Below, piece after piece: positions 6,463-13,324 of a DNA stretch of 13,553 bases. Source of the DNA: Candidatus Methanolliviera sp. GoM_asphalt. Lineage in GTDB: Archaea > Halobacteriota > Methanoliparia > Methanoliparales > Methanoliparaceae. The stretch spans positions 1-13,553 of the forward strand of contig CABGHH010000028.1 of the NCBI GenBank assembly GCA_902158745.1. Direction: 5' to 3'. Both the position numbers and the translations under genes were made by a program. The notes below the pieces were generated by a model. That model saw nothing but the letters and a program-made list of their open reading frames with translations. It was not told the origin of the DNA and did not search any database. The stretch's first letter is position 1, and the number at the start of each line of letters is the position of its first letter.

Positions 6463-6636
6463 TCATCGCTTTCCCATCATACCCGCCATAAAATCGAGGA
6501 ATCCAGGTAGCACACCGGGCGTACAGATCCACTTGAGCATATCTGGCATCTGGGGAAGAAATCCGAGCATCATGCCGAGCATGCTCTTCATACCAGCGAG
6601 ACTGAGCATCGGTTGTATCAGATCCATCATATCCAT
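6463..6636 (-). CDS. Methionine-rich 57-aa peptide in the uptake operon
   Basis: This short gene starts with ATG 6636 behind a strong GAGGTGAT Shine-Dalgarno about 7 nt upstream and encodes 57 residues ending MAGMMGKR. Thirteen residues are Met (positions 1, 3, 4, 10, 16, 19, 22, 23, 30, 33, 50, 53, 54) and there is one Cys (38). It is strongly hydrophobic, with likely amphipathic or membrane-associated helices (about 6-30 and 41-55). It begins 28 nt after the transporter ATPase gene and is followed at once by the secreted-protein gene, so it is probably co-transcribed with the importer. I recognise no family. Clustered methionines could bind soft metals such as Cu(I), or simply line a helix; its place at the end of a metal or cofactor importer makes an accessory role plausible (inference). 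Confidence 0.7.
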   Translation of the reverse strand: MDMMDLIQPMLSLAGMKSMLGMMLGFLPQMPDMLKWICTPGVLPGFLDFMAGMMGKR

Positions 6637-6664
6637 TTAAATCACCTCTCTTTTATCTATTCAA

Positions 6665-7435
6665 CTAAATCGCCCTTAATGGTATAATATGAGGTCTTCC
6701 ACCGTCATTCTCTTTAACGATTGCCTCAACACCGTAAACGGATCTTATGCTCTCTTGCGTAATCACCGATCCAGGATCCCCCACATCGTATACCTTTCCT
6801 TCCTTAAGAAGAACTATCCTGTCAGAGAACCTGGAAGCCAGATTAAGATCGTGCATCGCCATCAATGCAGACACCTTCTCTTCTTTTACGACCTCTCCGA
6901 TGATCTTTAAGACCTCCAATTGATGTCTTAAATCTAAATTTGAGGTTGGTTCATCCAGAAGTAATACCGCCGGTTCCTGCGCGAGCGCCTTCGCGATCAA
7001 AACCTTCTGCATCTCTCCCCCGCTGATCCCGTCGAAGGATCTCAATGCCATATCCCCCAGACCCATCAATTTAAGAATTTCAAATACAACCTCTCTATCT
7101 TTTTTCCCTGAACCCCAACCGATGTACGGTCTTCTTCCGATCATGACCGCGTCGAATACACTACAGGGAAGGACGTTTACAGCCCTTTGTGGAACGTAAC
7201 CTAGCAACTTTGCTAGATCGTTCTGTTTCATCTTTTTAACATCTCTTCCGTCTATGGAAACTGTCCCTCCTTTAGGCTTTAACATCCCATCTATGCATCT
7301 AAGAAGGGTCGTCTTTCCAGAACCGTTCGGTCCAAGGAGACTCACGATCTCTCCTGCTTTAACTTCGATGTTCACGTCTTTGAGGACGGGTCTCGAATTA
7401 TAGTCAAACGAGACGCCACTTATCTCAAGTTTCAC
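6665..7435 (-). CDS. ABC transporter ATPase, BtuD/FecE type (iron siderophore/cobalamin/metal family)
   Basis: This is the energising subunit of a type II ABC importer, 256 aa. Motifs are complete: Walker A GPNGSGKT (residues 35-42), Q-loop around VPQRAV (81-86), signature ISGGE (137-141, usual LSGGQ), Walker B LLLDEP with catalytic Glu162, and switch His195 in AMHDLNLASRFSDR. The 256-aa length is typical for FecE/BtuD/FhuC relatives. The start is GTG 7435, overlapping the permease stop (GTGA), so translation is coupled and subunit ratios matched. It works with the FecCD permease and either or both of the two binding proteins. The substrate class (ferric siderophore, haem, cobalamin, or another corrinoid/tetrapyrrole) cannot be told from this subunit. 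Confidence 0.93.
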   Translation of the reverse strand: MKLEISGVSFDYNSRPVLKDVNIEVKAGEIVSLLGPNGSGKTTLLRCIDGMLKPKGGTVSIDGRDVKKMKQNDLAKLLGYVPQRAVNVLPCSVFDAVMIGRRPYIGWGSGKKDREVVFEILKLMGLGDMALRSFDGISGGEMQKVLIAKALAQEPAVLLLDEPTSNLDLRHQLEVLKIIGEVVKEEKVSALMAMHDLNLASRFSDRIVLLKEGKVYDVGDPGSVITQESIRSVYGVEAIVKENDGGRPHIIPLRAI

Positions 7436-8454
7436 GTATACCCACTCCTTTTTACCGCCAGATAAAGGATGAACGGGACACCTATGATCGTCATGATCAT
7501 CCCGACGGGTATCTCTATCGGTTGAATCGCAGTTCTTGCCAAAGTATCCGTTCCTAAAAGTAAGAGAGCACCTATCAGTGCTGAAGAAGGAAATATAAAC
7601 CTATGATCATTTCCCATCACCGATCTTGCTATAAAAGGCGAGATCAGGCAGACGAATCCGATGACGCCCGTGAAGCAGACGATACTTGAAACTATTAATG
7701 TAGCAAGTACCATAGAGATCATTCTTGTTCTCTTCACGTTTATTCCAACGCTCGTCGCTGTATCATCCCCAAGTGCCATCGCGTTCAGGTCCCGTGCGCA
7801 CCACATCAGTAAAGGAAACGTAATTATAAGGAAGACGAATGTTGTAAGTACGCTATCCCAGCTGCTCGAGACGAGGAACCCCGATAAGATCTGAGACATA
7901 CCGATTGCTCCTCCCATCATCCCCGCTACGGATGTTAGCGCGAGGAAGAGGTACATCAAACAGATCCCGCAGAGTATCACGGTTTCGGGCGTCATCCCCC
8001 TCCGTTTCGAGATTCCGTATATCAAGAACAACGCGAGCATGCCGAAGAAGAATGCAAATCCGACGTTAAGTCCCATACCGGCGCCAAAGGCTCCGCCTAT
8101 CATCCCCCCGAAGAATGCGGCTGATGAAACGCCGAGCGTGAACGGACTGGCAAGTGGGTTGTGCAGAACGCCCTGTACCACAGCGCCGGATAGAGCAAGC
8201 CCCGTTCCGCAGATGATCGCCATGGCGATTCTAGGTAGCCTCAATTGCCAGACGATTATATCTGCGCGGCCCGATCCCCTGGAAAATATGGCGTGAAATA
8301 CTTCTCCTATGCTTAGTGAGGCGGCTCCTAACGGAACTACCGCGATCGCCAGTATGACTAAAGATGCGAGGAGGGCAAATAAGATACCGAACTTTCTTGC
8401 GGTGTATTTTGCATATCTCTCCTCTATCTCCCCTTTTATCTCACGTATGTTCAT
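7432..8454 (-). CDS. FecCD/BtuC-type ABC transporter permease
   Basis: The 340-aa membrane subunit of the importer has about ten hydrophobic segments, the norm for BtuC/FecCD. Family motifs are RLPRIAMAIICGTGLALSGA starting at residue 72, NPLASPFTLGVSSAA (99-113), GNDHRF (281-286) and EIPVGMIMTIIGVPF (314-328) near the C-terminus. The cytoplasmic N-terminus MNIREIKGEIEERYAKY is charged. The gene overlaps the SBP2 stop by 4 nt (ATGA) and the ATPase start by 4 nt. Its first 13 codons, with a small insertion, also occur after SBP1 as a vestige (11995-12036). It is the only permease in the window, so it must serve both binding proteins unless another lies elsewhere. Confidence 0.93.
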   Translation of the reverse strand: MNIREIKGEIEERYAKYTARKFGILFALLASLVILAIAVVPLGAASLSIGEVFHAIFSRGSGRADIIVWQLRLPRIAMAIICGTGLALSGAVVQGVLHNPLASPFTLGVSSAAFFGGMIGGAFGAGMGLNVGFAFFFGMLALFLIYGISKRRGMTPETVILCGICLMYLFLALTSVAGMMGGAIGMSQILSGFLVSSSWDSVLTTFVFLIITFPLLMWCARDLNAMALGDDTATSVGINVKRTRMISMVLATLIVSSIVCFTGVIGFVCLISPFIARSVMGNDHRFIFPSSALIGALLLLGTDTLARTAIQPIEIPVGMIMTIIGVPFILYLAVKRSGYT

Positions 8455-9566
8455 GGATAAACATACACCCCCTTATATTCCAATCCATACCACTTCTTCA
8501 ACCATTCTGCGTGGAATGCCTGAGGATCTAAATCCTTGAATTTACTCGGATAGAACACTTTTGCCATGTATCCGAGAGCCACCGGCCACCTGGGCGACAT
8601 AGCAAATTCTGGAGAGGGGGCAAAGGTATAAACATCCCCGTTTCTCACCGCGTCTATCTCTTTGAAGACAGAACGGTTAATGATTTTGCCTCTCTCTTTT
8701 GCCATCCGCTTTATGTCGGGTTTGCTGGTGTAACCGATAGTTTTGGGTGCCATACGTCCACCAATGATATCTGATGGACGCATTAAATCTTTTATAATCA
8801 TCTGAGGATTTTTCTCCACTATCAACTCCGGGCTCGTTAATAAAAAAAATCCAGCTACGTGTGAAGAAAAAGGAGAGTATGACACTTTCTCTTCACTGAG
8901 GATACTTGCACCTCCAGCCATAGTAGTTGTGTGAGAAGGCCCCGCGTCCTCTGAATAAGTGGCATAAGGCACAATCCATTCGTAGTATATCCTTACTCTT
9001 TCTTCCGACGGTACGTCCTTCACCCTCTCTTCAATCGTATCCACCCAAGATTGAGAAAAATTGAGAAATTCCTTGGCTCTCTTCTCTTTACCCAACATTT
9101 GACCCAATAGATTCACCTCCCTCCTATATGTCTTTGGATCGTGAAAATTCAGACGTACAACCTTGATTCCGGCGGGATCTAATCTCTTTTCAAGGTCTGG
9201 ATAGCAGAATAGGGGGTCAGCAAGGGCAATTACCACCTGAGGATTTAGATCTATAATCTTTTCGTAGTTAGGCATTGGAGGCAAGCCAATCGAGGGCTTA
9301 TTTCTCAAAGATAGAAAGAATTCATCGTTCCACTTTGTATATTGATCAATCCCTACCACCCTATCCTCTGCTCCCAATGCGACGATAATTTCCGAAGCGG
9401 TAGGAGTCAGAACGGCTATTCGCTCCACGGGACAGGGTATTTCAACCTTGTTTCCCATCGTATCCACGATAGCAACGTTTTCATGAGCATCGACTTGTGG
9501 AAAAACCGAAATCACGGTGCAGACCATTATAAATACGAGCATCACCCCCATAATTTTTTTATTCAT
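8451..9566 (-). CDS. Periplasmic-binding protein 2 (SBP2), BtuF/FecB family
   Basis: This 371-aa secreted binding protein captures the substrate for the FecCD permease. Its signal peptide is MNKKIMGVMLVFIMVCTVISVFP with a likely cut after VDA. Domain order follows Peripla_BP_2: first lobe with TMGNKVEIP, VERIAVL and IIVALGAEDRVVGID; NYEKIIDLNPQVVIALAD; then a second lobe ending SPRWPVALGYMAKVFYP and GLEYKGVYVYP. It is a clear paralogue of SBP1, with nearly identical leader, signal region and C-terminus but a divergent middle (binding cleft), suggesting different or broadened substrate. I chose ATG 9566 because GGAGGC at 9582-9577 and MNKKIMG align with the SBP1 leader and start; TTG 9584 would begin before the Shine-Dalgarno. 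Its start overlaps the end of the cassette ATPase by 8 nt. Confidence 0.92.
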   Translation of the reverse strand: MNKKIMGVMLVFIMVCTVISVFPQVDAHENVAIVDTMGNKVEIPCPVERIAVLTPTASEIIVALGAEDRVVGIDQYTKWNDEFFLSLRNKPSIGLPPMPNYEKIIDLNPQVVIALADPLFCYPDLEKRLDPAGIKVVRLNFHDPKTYRREVNLLGQMLGKEKRAKEFLNFSQSWVDTIEERVKDVPSEERVRIYYEWIVPYATYSEDAGPSHTTTMAGGASILSEEKVSYSPFSSHVAGFFLLTSPELIVEKNPQMIIKDLMRPSDIIGGRMAPKTIGYTSKPDIKRMAKERGKIINRSVFKEIDAVRNGDVYTFAPSPEFAMSPRWPVALGYMAKVFYPSKFKDLDPQAFHAEWLKKWYGLEYKGVYVYP

Positions 9567-10404
9567 CCTTTTTTTTGCCTCCAATTATTTCAAGATTTGA
9601 ACTTTCTCCTCTCTTCTCTTCTGTACTCCCACTCTTGTTCATCAAAAGCGTGCCTCCACTTCTTGCAAAATCTCCCATCCTGAGTCTATCTCTTAAGACC
9701 GATAACTCATCATCCATAGCGATGAGTTTTTTAAGAAGATTCTTCTCTTCCTTACTGGTTTCGAAGACTTTAAACATCCCCCCATTATGCATCACGATTC
9801 TCTTCTGACCCATGAGAATAATCAAAGGGTCATGGCTGGCGACAATAACGATCTTCCCTTTGGCAGATAGTATCTCCAGTGCCATTAGCCTGTTGATACC
9901 CGCGTTTTCTATTTCGTCTATGAGCACCACCGGGGCATCGCTTATGACGGCAATATCAGCTATCATGAGCGCCCTGGACTGCCCGCCGCTTAAGGAAGTT
10001 ATGTGGTCTCTGGCGTCAATAGGCTCGCCACTAAGGCTATTTGTGAGTCCTATCACCTCTTCTATGACGGGGTTATTGCTGGTCCCCCTGCTCGATGCAT
10101 GCAATTCCAGAAAATCTTCTACCGGCATATCCAAGACGAAGTTCATTGCTTGAGAGAGTTGAGCCACCATTTGCCTCCCCCAACGGTTAAGCTCGCCATC
10201 GTTTAGGATTACTGCTCTATTCGAAGGAGTATCAGCAGTGGCCAGTTGCTCAATGTCTGAAAGTAGCTGGCTTTTGCCAGAGCCTGTAGTGCCTACAAGT
10301 GTGATAATATCCCCTTTATATATTTCCAGTCTCTCAATAGCTTCTTTCTCACCACTCTTAGTGGTCCCGCCTATGATGGTGATCTTTCGTATCTCTGCCA
10401 CCAT
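9559..10404 (-). CDS. Stand-alone ABC-type ATPase of the three-gene cassette
   Basis: This 281-aa soluble ATPase has complete ABC motifs: Walker A GTTGSGKS (38-45), signature LSGGQ (138-142), Walker B VVLIDE (159-164) and switch His191. Q-loop and helical-domain sequences differ from transport ATPases, and no matching permease gene is in the cassette. A C-terminal extension (about 215-281) holds a charged helix, probably coiled coil (KEEKNLLKKLIAMDDELSVL), then a Ser/Gly/Lys-rich tail. The final residues (EIIGGKKKDE) are encoded by the SBP2 Shine-Dalgarno and start region, suggesting the original stop was replaced on insertion. The start ATG 10404 has GGAGGTG at 10420-10414 and follows the GTPase stop by 1 nt. 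With a GTPase and a cytoplasmic binding-protein homologue it may drive metal or cofactor handling inside the cell, or mechanical remodelling (inference). Confidence 0.85.
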   Translation of the reverse strand: MVAEIRKITIIGGTTKSGEKEAIERLEIYKGDIITLVGTTGSGKSQLLSDIEQLATADTPSNRAVILNDGELNRWGRQMVAQLSQAMNFVLDMPVEDFLELHASSRGTSNNPVIEEVIGLTNSLSGEPIDARDHITSLSGGQSRALMIADIAVISDAPVVLIDEIENAGINRLMALEILSAKGKIVIVASHDPLIILMGQKRIVMHNGGMFKVFETSKEEKNLLKKLIAMDDELSVLRDRLRMGDFARSGGTLLMNKSGSTEEKRGESSNLEIIGGKKKDE

Positions 10405-10405
10405 G

Positions 10406-11113
10406 CTATCCTCCACCTCCTTCTGTTTCTGTCGCCTCGATCTTCTTTATATAACCAAGCTGGAAGGATTTTCCTATCCTTTTCTCCCCTGTGCAATAAG
10501 AGCAGACACAAGCTGGCATAGAACTTCGTAGCTCCCTACCGGTGATGGTATCAACCTCTGGAGCTTGCATGAGGCTCGTCTTTAGCAATAGAGACCCCTT
10601 ACCAGTCAAACCATTGACCTCCAGGATCTCTGCTCCTGGGTTGACCATCTCCATCTTTCGTCGGTAGACCTCCCTCTCTGCCTGTGAAACGATATCTCCC
10701 TTCGTTATCACCACTATATCGGCGGTGGAGAGCATAGGACCTATCTTCTGAGGAATATCTATGTTGCTAAGATTGTCCACAACCGAGATGGCAAGACAGC
10801 CCTTTATGGCAGGAGCACACCGGTGACAGAGGCCTGCAGTCTCCAAAATGGTAATTTGAGCACTCTTCTCCTTTGCCCAATTGAAGATCACCTCCAGGTT
10901 AGGAACGTAGAAGTGATCAGGGCAGATATCGCCGCTTAATCCCACTATTACGGGTATCCCCAACTTTTGGTATTTCTCTCCGTCATTGGTCCCCAAACAA
11001 TCAATTTTACCCACAACGACCTTAATGCCATCTTTAAGCAGATGTCTTATCGTATGGATCAACACCGCTGTCTTCCCAGAAGAAGGCGGCCCGGCAACAG
11101 TTACAAATTTCAT
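10406..11113 (-). CDS. G3E-like (HypB/UreG/CobW-type) GTPase with cysteine clusters
   Basis: The 235-aa protein resembles SIMIBI-class metallochaperone GTPases. The P-loop is GPPSSGKT (8-15), followed by VVVGKIDCLGTND (32-44), Walker B-like ILETAG (89-94) and a TKGD motif (137-140) in the G4 position. HypB and UreG normally insert nickel and CobW-type relatives handle zinc or cobalt. Here cysteines are unusually many: C39, C64 with D66-H67, C97-H98-R99-C100, C106, and a C-terminal CVCSYC (202-207). These could hold a metal or an iron-sulfur centre. It sits between a signal-less binding-protein homologue and an ABC ATPase, all in one strand with 15-nt and 1-nt gaps. Not standard HypB: no N-terminal His-rich region. 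Target metal and client are unknown. Confidence 0.8.
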   Translation of the reverse strand: MKFVTVAGPPSSGKTAVLIHTIRHLLKDGIKVVVGKIDCLGTNDGEKYQKLGIPVIVGLSGDICPDHFYVPNLEVIFNWAKEKSAQITILETAGLCHRCAPAIKGCLAISVVDNLSNIDIPQKIGPMLSTADIVVITKGDIVSQAEREVYRRKMEMVNPGAEILEVNGLTGKGSLLLKTSLMQAPEVDTITGRELRSSMPACVCSYCTGEKRIGKSFQLGYIKKIEATETEGGGG

Positions 11114-11128
11114 TAGCTATTCCCCATA

Positions 11129-11998
11129 CTATATACCGTTCAACCTCTCAATAAACCAGTCCCATCCCTTCCAATAGAAGTTAAGCTTGTTTTCTACAGC
11201 TTCTTCCGGAAGAGGCACATTTGGATTGGCGGGGATCAACCCCGGGGCAGACATGAGCTGTTGCGCCTCGTCTGAAAGGAGATACCTGCCGATTTTGATG
11301 GCATCTTCATGTGCATCTTTCTTGAATATCATGACGTGGATTGCACAAAAGGCACCCTCTTTAGGCCAACACATGGAGATGTCACCCGTTCGGGAAGCTC
11401 TGGCAAAGGGTAAGGGGGCAATGCCGACATCAAGGTCTCCATCACCGACAGCCAAATTTACCTTTATCGGAAGACCCTTGAGGTCCATGCTGTCAAACAA
11501 CTGGTTTAACTGGTCCACCCTTTCCCCGAAGAGGCTCTTCAGATTAACGTTCAGTAATTTTATGAACGTACTGGTGGAGGCGGATCCTATTCTTTCCTGC
11601 CATCGCTTTTCCAGCAGATCTGCCCAAGAAGAGGGGGCAGGCTTGATAGATCTGTCGTAGATGAGCACCAGGGGTACAAAACACATGGGTATGAAACAGC
11701 CGGTGGGATCAACAAATCCCTTTTCTTGTAGGTCATCTCTCATTTCAGGAATAACTCCTTTTGGAGCCTCGTAGGATCCCGATGATACCATTGCATCTCT
11801 GTTCTTCATTATGGAAACGTGGTGGGTAACCACTAGTTCTGGAATATCGTCACCCCTGATCGGAAGAGGTTCGTCCTCCTCTGGATTTAATCCTGTGAAT
11901 TCCAACTGCGTGTTTGTTGCCAGCTCTTGAAGTTTCCGTATGAGTGGCTGTGCAATAGGCATAACAGGCAGAGGGAGCGAAATAACTATTTTTTTCAC
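11129..11998 (-). CDS. Cytoplasmic type II periplasmic-binding-like protein (ABC Fe3+/molybdate SBP-related, no signal peptide)
   Basis: The 289-aa product resembles type II periplasmic binding proteins of the SBP_bac_6/8 (iron or molybdate/putrescine) type: FVPLVLIYDRS...PSSWADLLEKRW (about residues 107-131), MCWPKEGAFCAIH and YLLSDEAQQLMSAPGLIPANPNVP toward the end. But it begins directly with MKKIVISLPLPVMPIAQPL, which is a first beta strand and no signal peptide or lipobox, so it should stay in the cytoplasm. Cysteines (GCFIPMC, CWPKEGAFC) are unusual for such proteins. The start GTG 11998 overlaps the TGA ending a 13-codon vestige of the permease gene, whose KGE codons provide the GGAG Shine-Dalgarno (12009-12006). 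It heads the GTPase-ATPase cassette. It could bind a metal, oxyanion or tetrapyrrole for the GTPase (inference). Confidence 0.8.
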   Translation of the reverse strand: MKKIVISLPLPVMPIAQPLIRKLQELATNTQLEFTGLNPEEDEPLPIRGDDIPELVVTHHVSIMKNRDAMVSSGSYEAPKGVIPEMRDDLQEKGFVDPTGCFIPMCFVPLVLIYDRSIKPAPSSWADLLEKRWQERIGSASTSTFIKLLNVNLKSLFGERVDQLNQLFDSMDLKGLPIKVNLAVGDGDLDVGIAPLPFARASRTGDISMCWPKEGAFCAIHVMIFKKDAHEDAIKIGRYLLSDEAQQLMSAPGLIPANPNVPLPEEAVENKLNFYWKGWDWFIERLNGI

Positions 11999-12036
11999 TC
12001 TATCTCTCCTTTTATCTCATGGATAGATATACTCAT
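11995..12036 (-). pseudogene. Vestige of the FecCD permease N-terminus, 13 codons
   Basis: After the SBP1 stop (ATGA overlap) an ATG opens a 13-codon frame, MSISIHEIKGEIE, then TGA. The permease begins MNIREIKGEIEERY after SBP2 with the same ATGA overlap. The nucleotide match runs through GAGATAAAAGG-GAGATAGAG, with a 6-bp insertion that looks like a local duplication (CTATCCATGAG-type). The vestige ends exactly where the cassette gene begins. Its codons contain the GGAG used as Shine-Dalgarno for the next gene. Confidence 0.75.
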
Positions 12037-13190
12037 GGATAGACATACACCCCTTTATACTCCAGCCCATTCCACTTCTTCAACCATTTTGCGTGGAACT
12101 CATCTGGATCCACGTCCTCGAACTGATCGGGATAGAAACACTTCCCCAGATAGACTAGACCTACTGGCCACCTCGTTGATGTCAGAAGCATGCTGAAGGG
12201 GAATATATAGACCCTTTCGTTCCTCACAGCGTCTATTGCACTCGACCCAGAGCGGTTCATTATCTCATCTCTCGAACTTTTAAGTATATTCACATCGGGC
12301 TTGTCGGTGTATCCGATGGGCATCTGGTATGGCTCTCCCCTAATCATCTTTCCGATCCCTTTTGTCATCACCGACATGGGTATAAACTCCCCGATGATCA
12401 CCTGGGGGTTTGCCTCCACGATCGCTTCCTGGCTAACCGTGCGGAGCGGTAATCCTGTAGAAACCTCCATCCCAGCAGGCAACCCGGGTATCGTCGGCAT
12501 CTGAAACTCCCCTCCCTCCGTCCCTGCAAAGACGTTTCTTCCTCCTGCCATCTCAATAAATTTATCTATCGGCGATCCCTTTGCCATCGTCATGTACGGG
12601 AAGTGAAACTCCCAATAAACTCCCACTCTTTCATCTGAAGGTATATCCTTCACCCGATCTTCGACCATCTTCACGTACGAATGGACGAACTTGAGGTACT
12701 CCTTTGCTCTCTTCTCTTCTCCAAGTATTATTCCCAGATTTTTAATATCGCGATCATAAGTCCCCGGATCCCACAGATTCAGATAGACCACCTTGATGCC
12801 GGCGGCTTCCATCTTCTCTTTAAATCCAGGGAGAAACATGAGATCACTTGCGGCGATCACCACATCTGGTTCCAGATCGATGATCTTCTCGTAGCTCGGG
12901 AAGTGGTGGAGTCCGACTGAAGGTTTATCCTGTAATGTTGGATAGAACTCGGGCTCTGCCAGCGGTATTAGATCGATACCAACGAGCTTATCCTCCCCTC
13001 CCAATGCGACGATTGCCTCATCCGCAAAGAGATTCACGTTTACCACACGCTCCACAGGATACGGTATCTCAACTTCATTTCCCAACGAATCCACGATGGT
13101 AACGGTCTTCTGAGCATCTGCTTGGGGAACCAAAAGCATGGTGCAGACGATCATAAATGCAAGCAGTGCTCCCACAATTTTTCTATTCAT
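12033..13190 (-). CDS. Periplasmic-binding protein 1 (SBP1), BtuF/FecB family
   Basis: This 385-aa secreted binding protein is the first gene of the uptake operon. Signal peptide MNRKIVGALLAFMIVCTMLLVP with likely cleavage after ADA (residue 26). Peripla_BP_2 pattern: TIVDSLGNEVEIPYPVERVV, EAIVALGGEDKLVGID, SYEKIIDLEPDVVIAASD, then a long helix region and second lobe ending TRWPVGLVYLGKCFYP and GLEYKGVYVYP. Clear paralogue of SBP2, sharing leader and both ends while the middle diverges. It carries an insertion-like stretch in the second lobe (GEFQMPTIPGLPAGMEVSTG) not seen in SBP2. GGAGGT at 13201-13196, 5 nt before ATG 13190, fixes the start. It probably delivers substrate to the single FecCD permease located downstream. 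The ligand is unknown; iron siderophore, corrinoid and other metal chelates are all family options. Confidence 0.92.
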   Translation of the reverse strand: MNRKIVGALLAFMIVCTMLLVPQADAQKTVTIVDSLGNEVEIPYPVERVVNVNLFADEAIVALGGEDKLVGIDLIPLAEPEFYPTLQDKPSVGLHHFPSYEKIIDLEPDVVIAASDLMFLPGFKEKMEAAGIKVVYLNLWDPGTYDRDIKNLGIILGEEKRAKEYLKFVHSYVKMVEDRVKDIPSDERVGVYWEFHFPYMTMAKGSPIDKFIEMAGGRNVFAGTEGGEFQMPTIPGLPAGMEVSTGLPLRTVSQEAIVEANPQVIIGEFIPMSVMTKGIGKMIRGEPYQMPIGYTDKPDVNILKSSRDEIMNRSGSSAIDAVRNERVYIFPFSMLLTSTRWPVGLVYLGKCFYPDQFEDVDPDEFHAKWLKKWNGLEYKGVYVYP

Positions 13191-13264
13191 TTTTTACCTC
13201 CTATTCTTTTGATCTTCTATATTGTTAGGCACACAAATAATCTGCCCTAAAAAAACTCGGTTTT

Positions 13265-13284
13265 GGATAAAAATCCTAATTAGG
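13265..13284 (-). promoter_or_regulatory. Palindromic operator-like site near the operon start
   Basis: A perfect palindrome CCTAATTAGG (13275-13284) overlaps an inverted GGAT-AAAA-ATCC element (13265-13276). TTAGGTTAG directly follows and resembles half of a DtxR/IdeR-type metal-regulator box. From the TATA box (13314-13304) the start site should fall near 13285, so a repressor bound here would block transcription. This is pattern resemblance only. Confidence 0.35.
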
Positions 13285-13303
13285 TTAGAATATTACCCAA
13301 AAA

Positions 13304-13314
13304 CCTATATAATT
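13304..13314 (-). promoter_or_regulatory. TATA box of the uptake operon
   Basis: The minus strand reads AATTATATAGG here. It predicts a start near 13285 and a leader of about 95 nt before SBP1. This leader carries the strong GGAGGT Shine-Dalgarno, unlike the leaderless genes at the left of the window. No other good promoter was seen between here and 6463. Confidence 0.45.
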
Positions 13315-13324
13315 AATCTTTTTC

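Noticed and set aside
6460..6465. TGA between the Met-rich peptide and the in-frame secreted protein as recoding/readthrough
   Set aside because: The two are in the same frame, but no recoding element is visible. The two parts are unlike, and a TTG start just after the stop is a simpler reading.
13191..13300. Cobalamin riboswitch in the leader of the uptake operon
   Set aside because: The leader is about 95 nt, too short, and no B12-box-like conserved sequence was seen.
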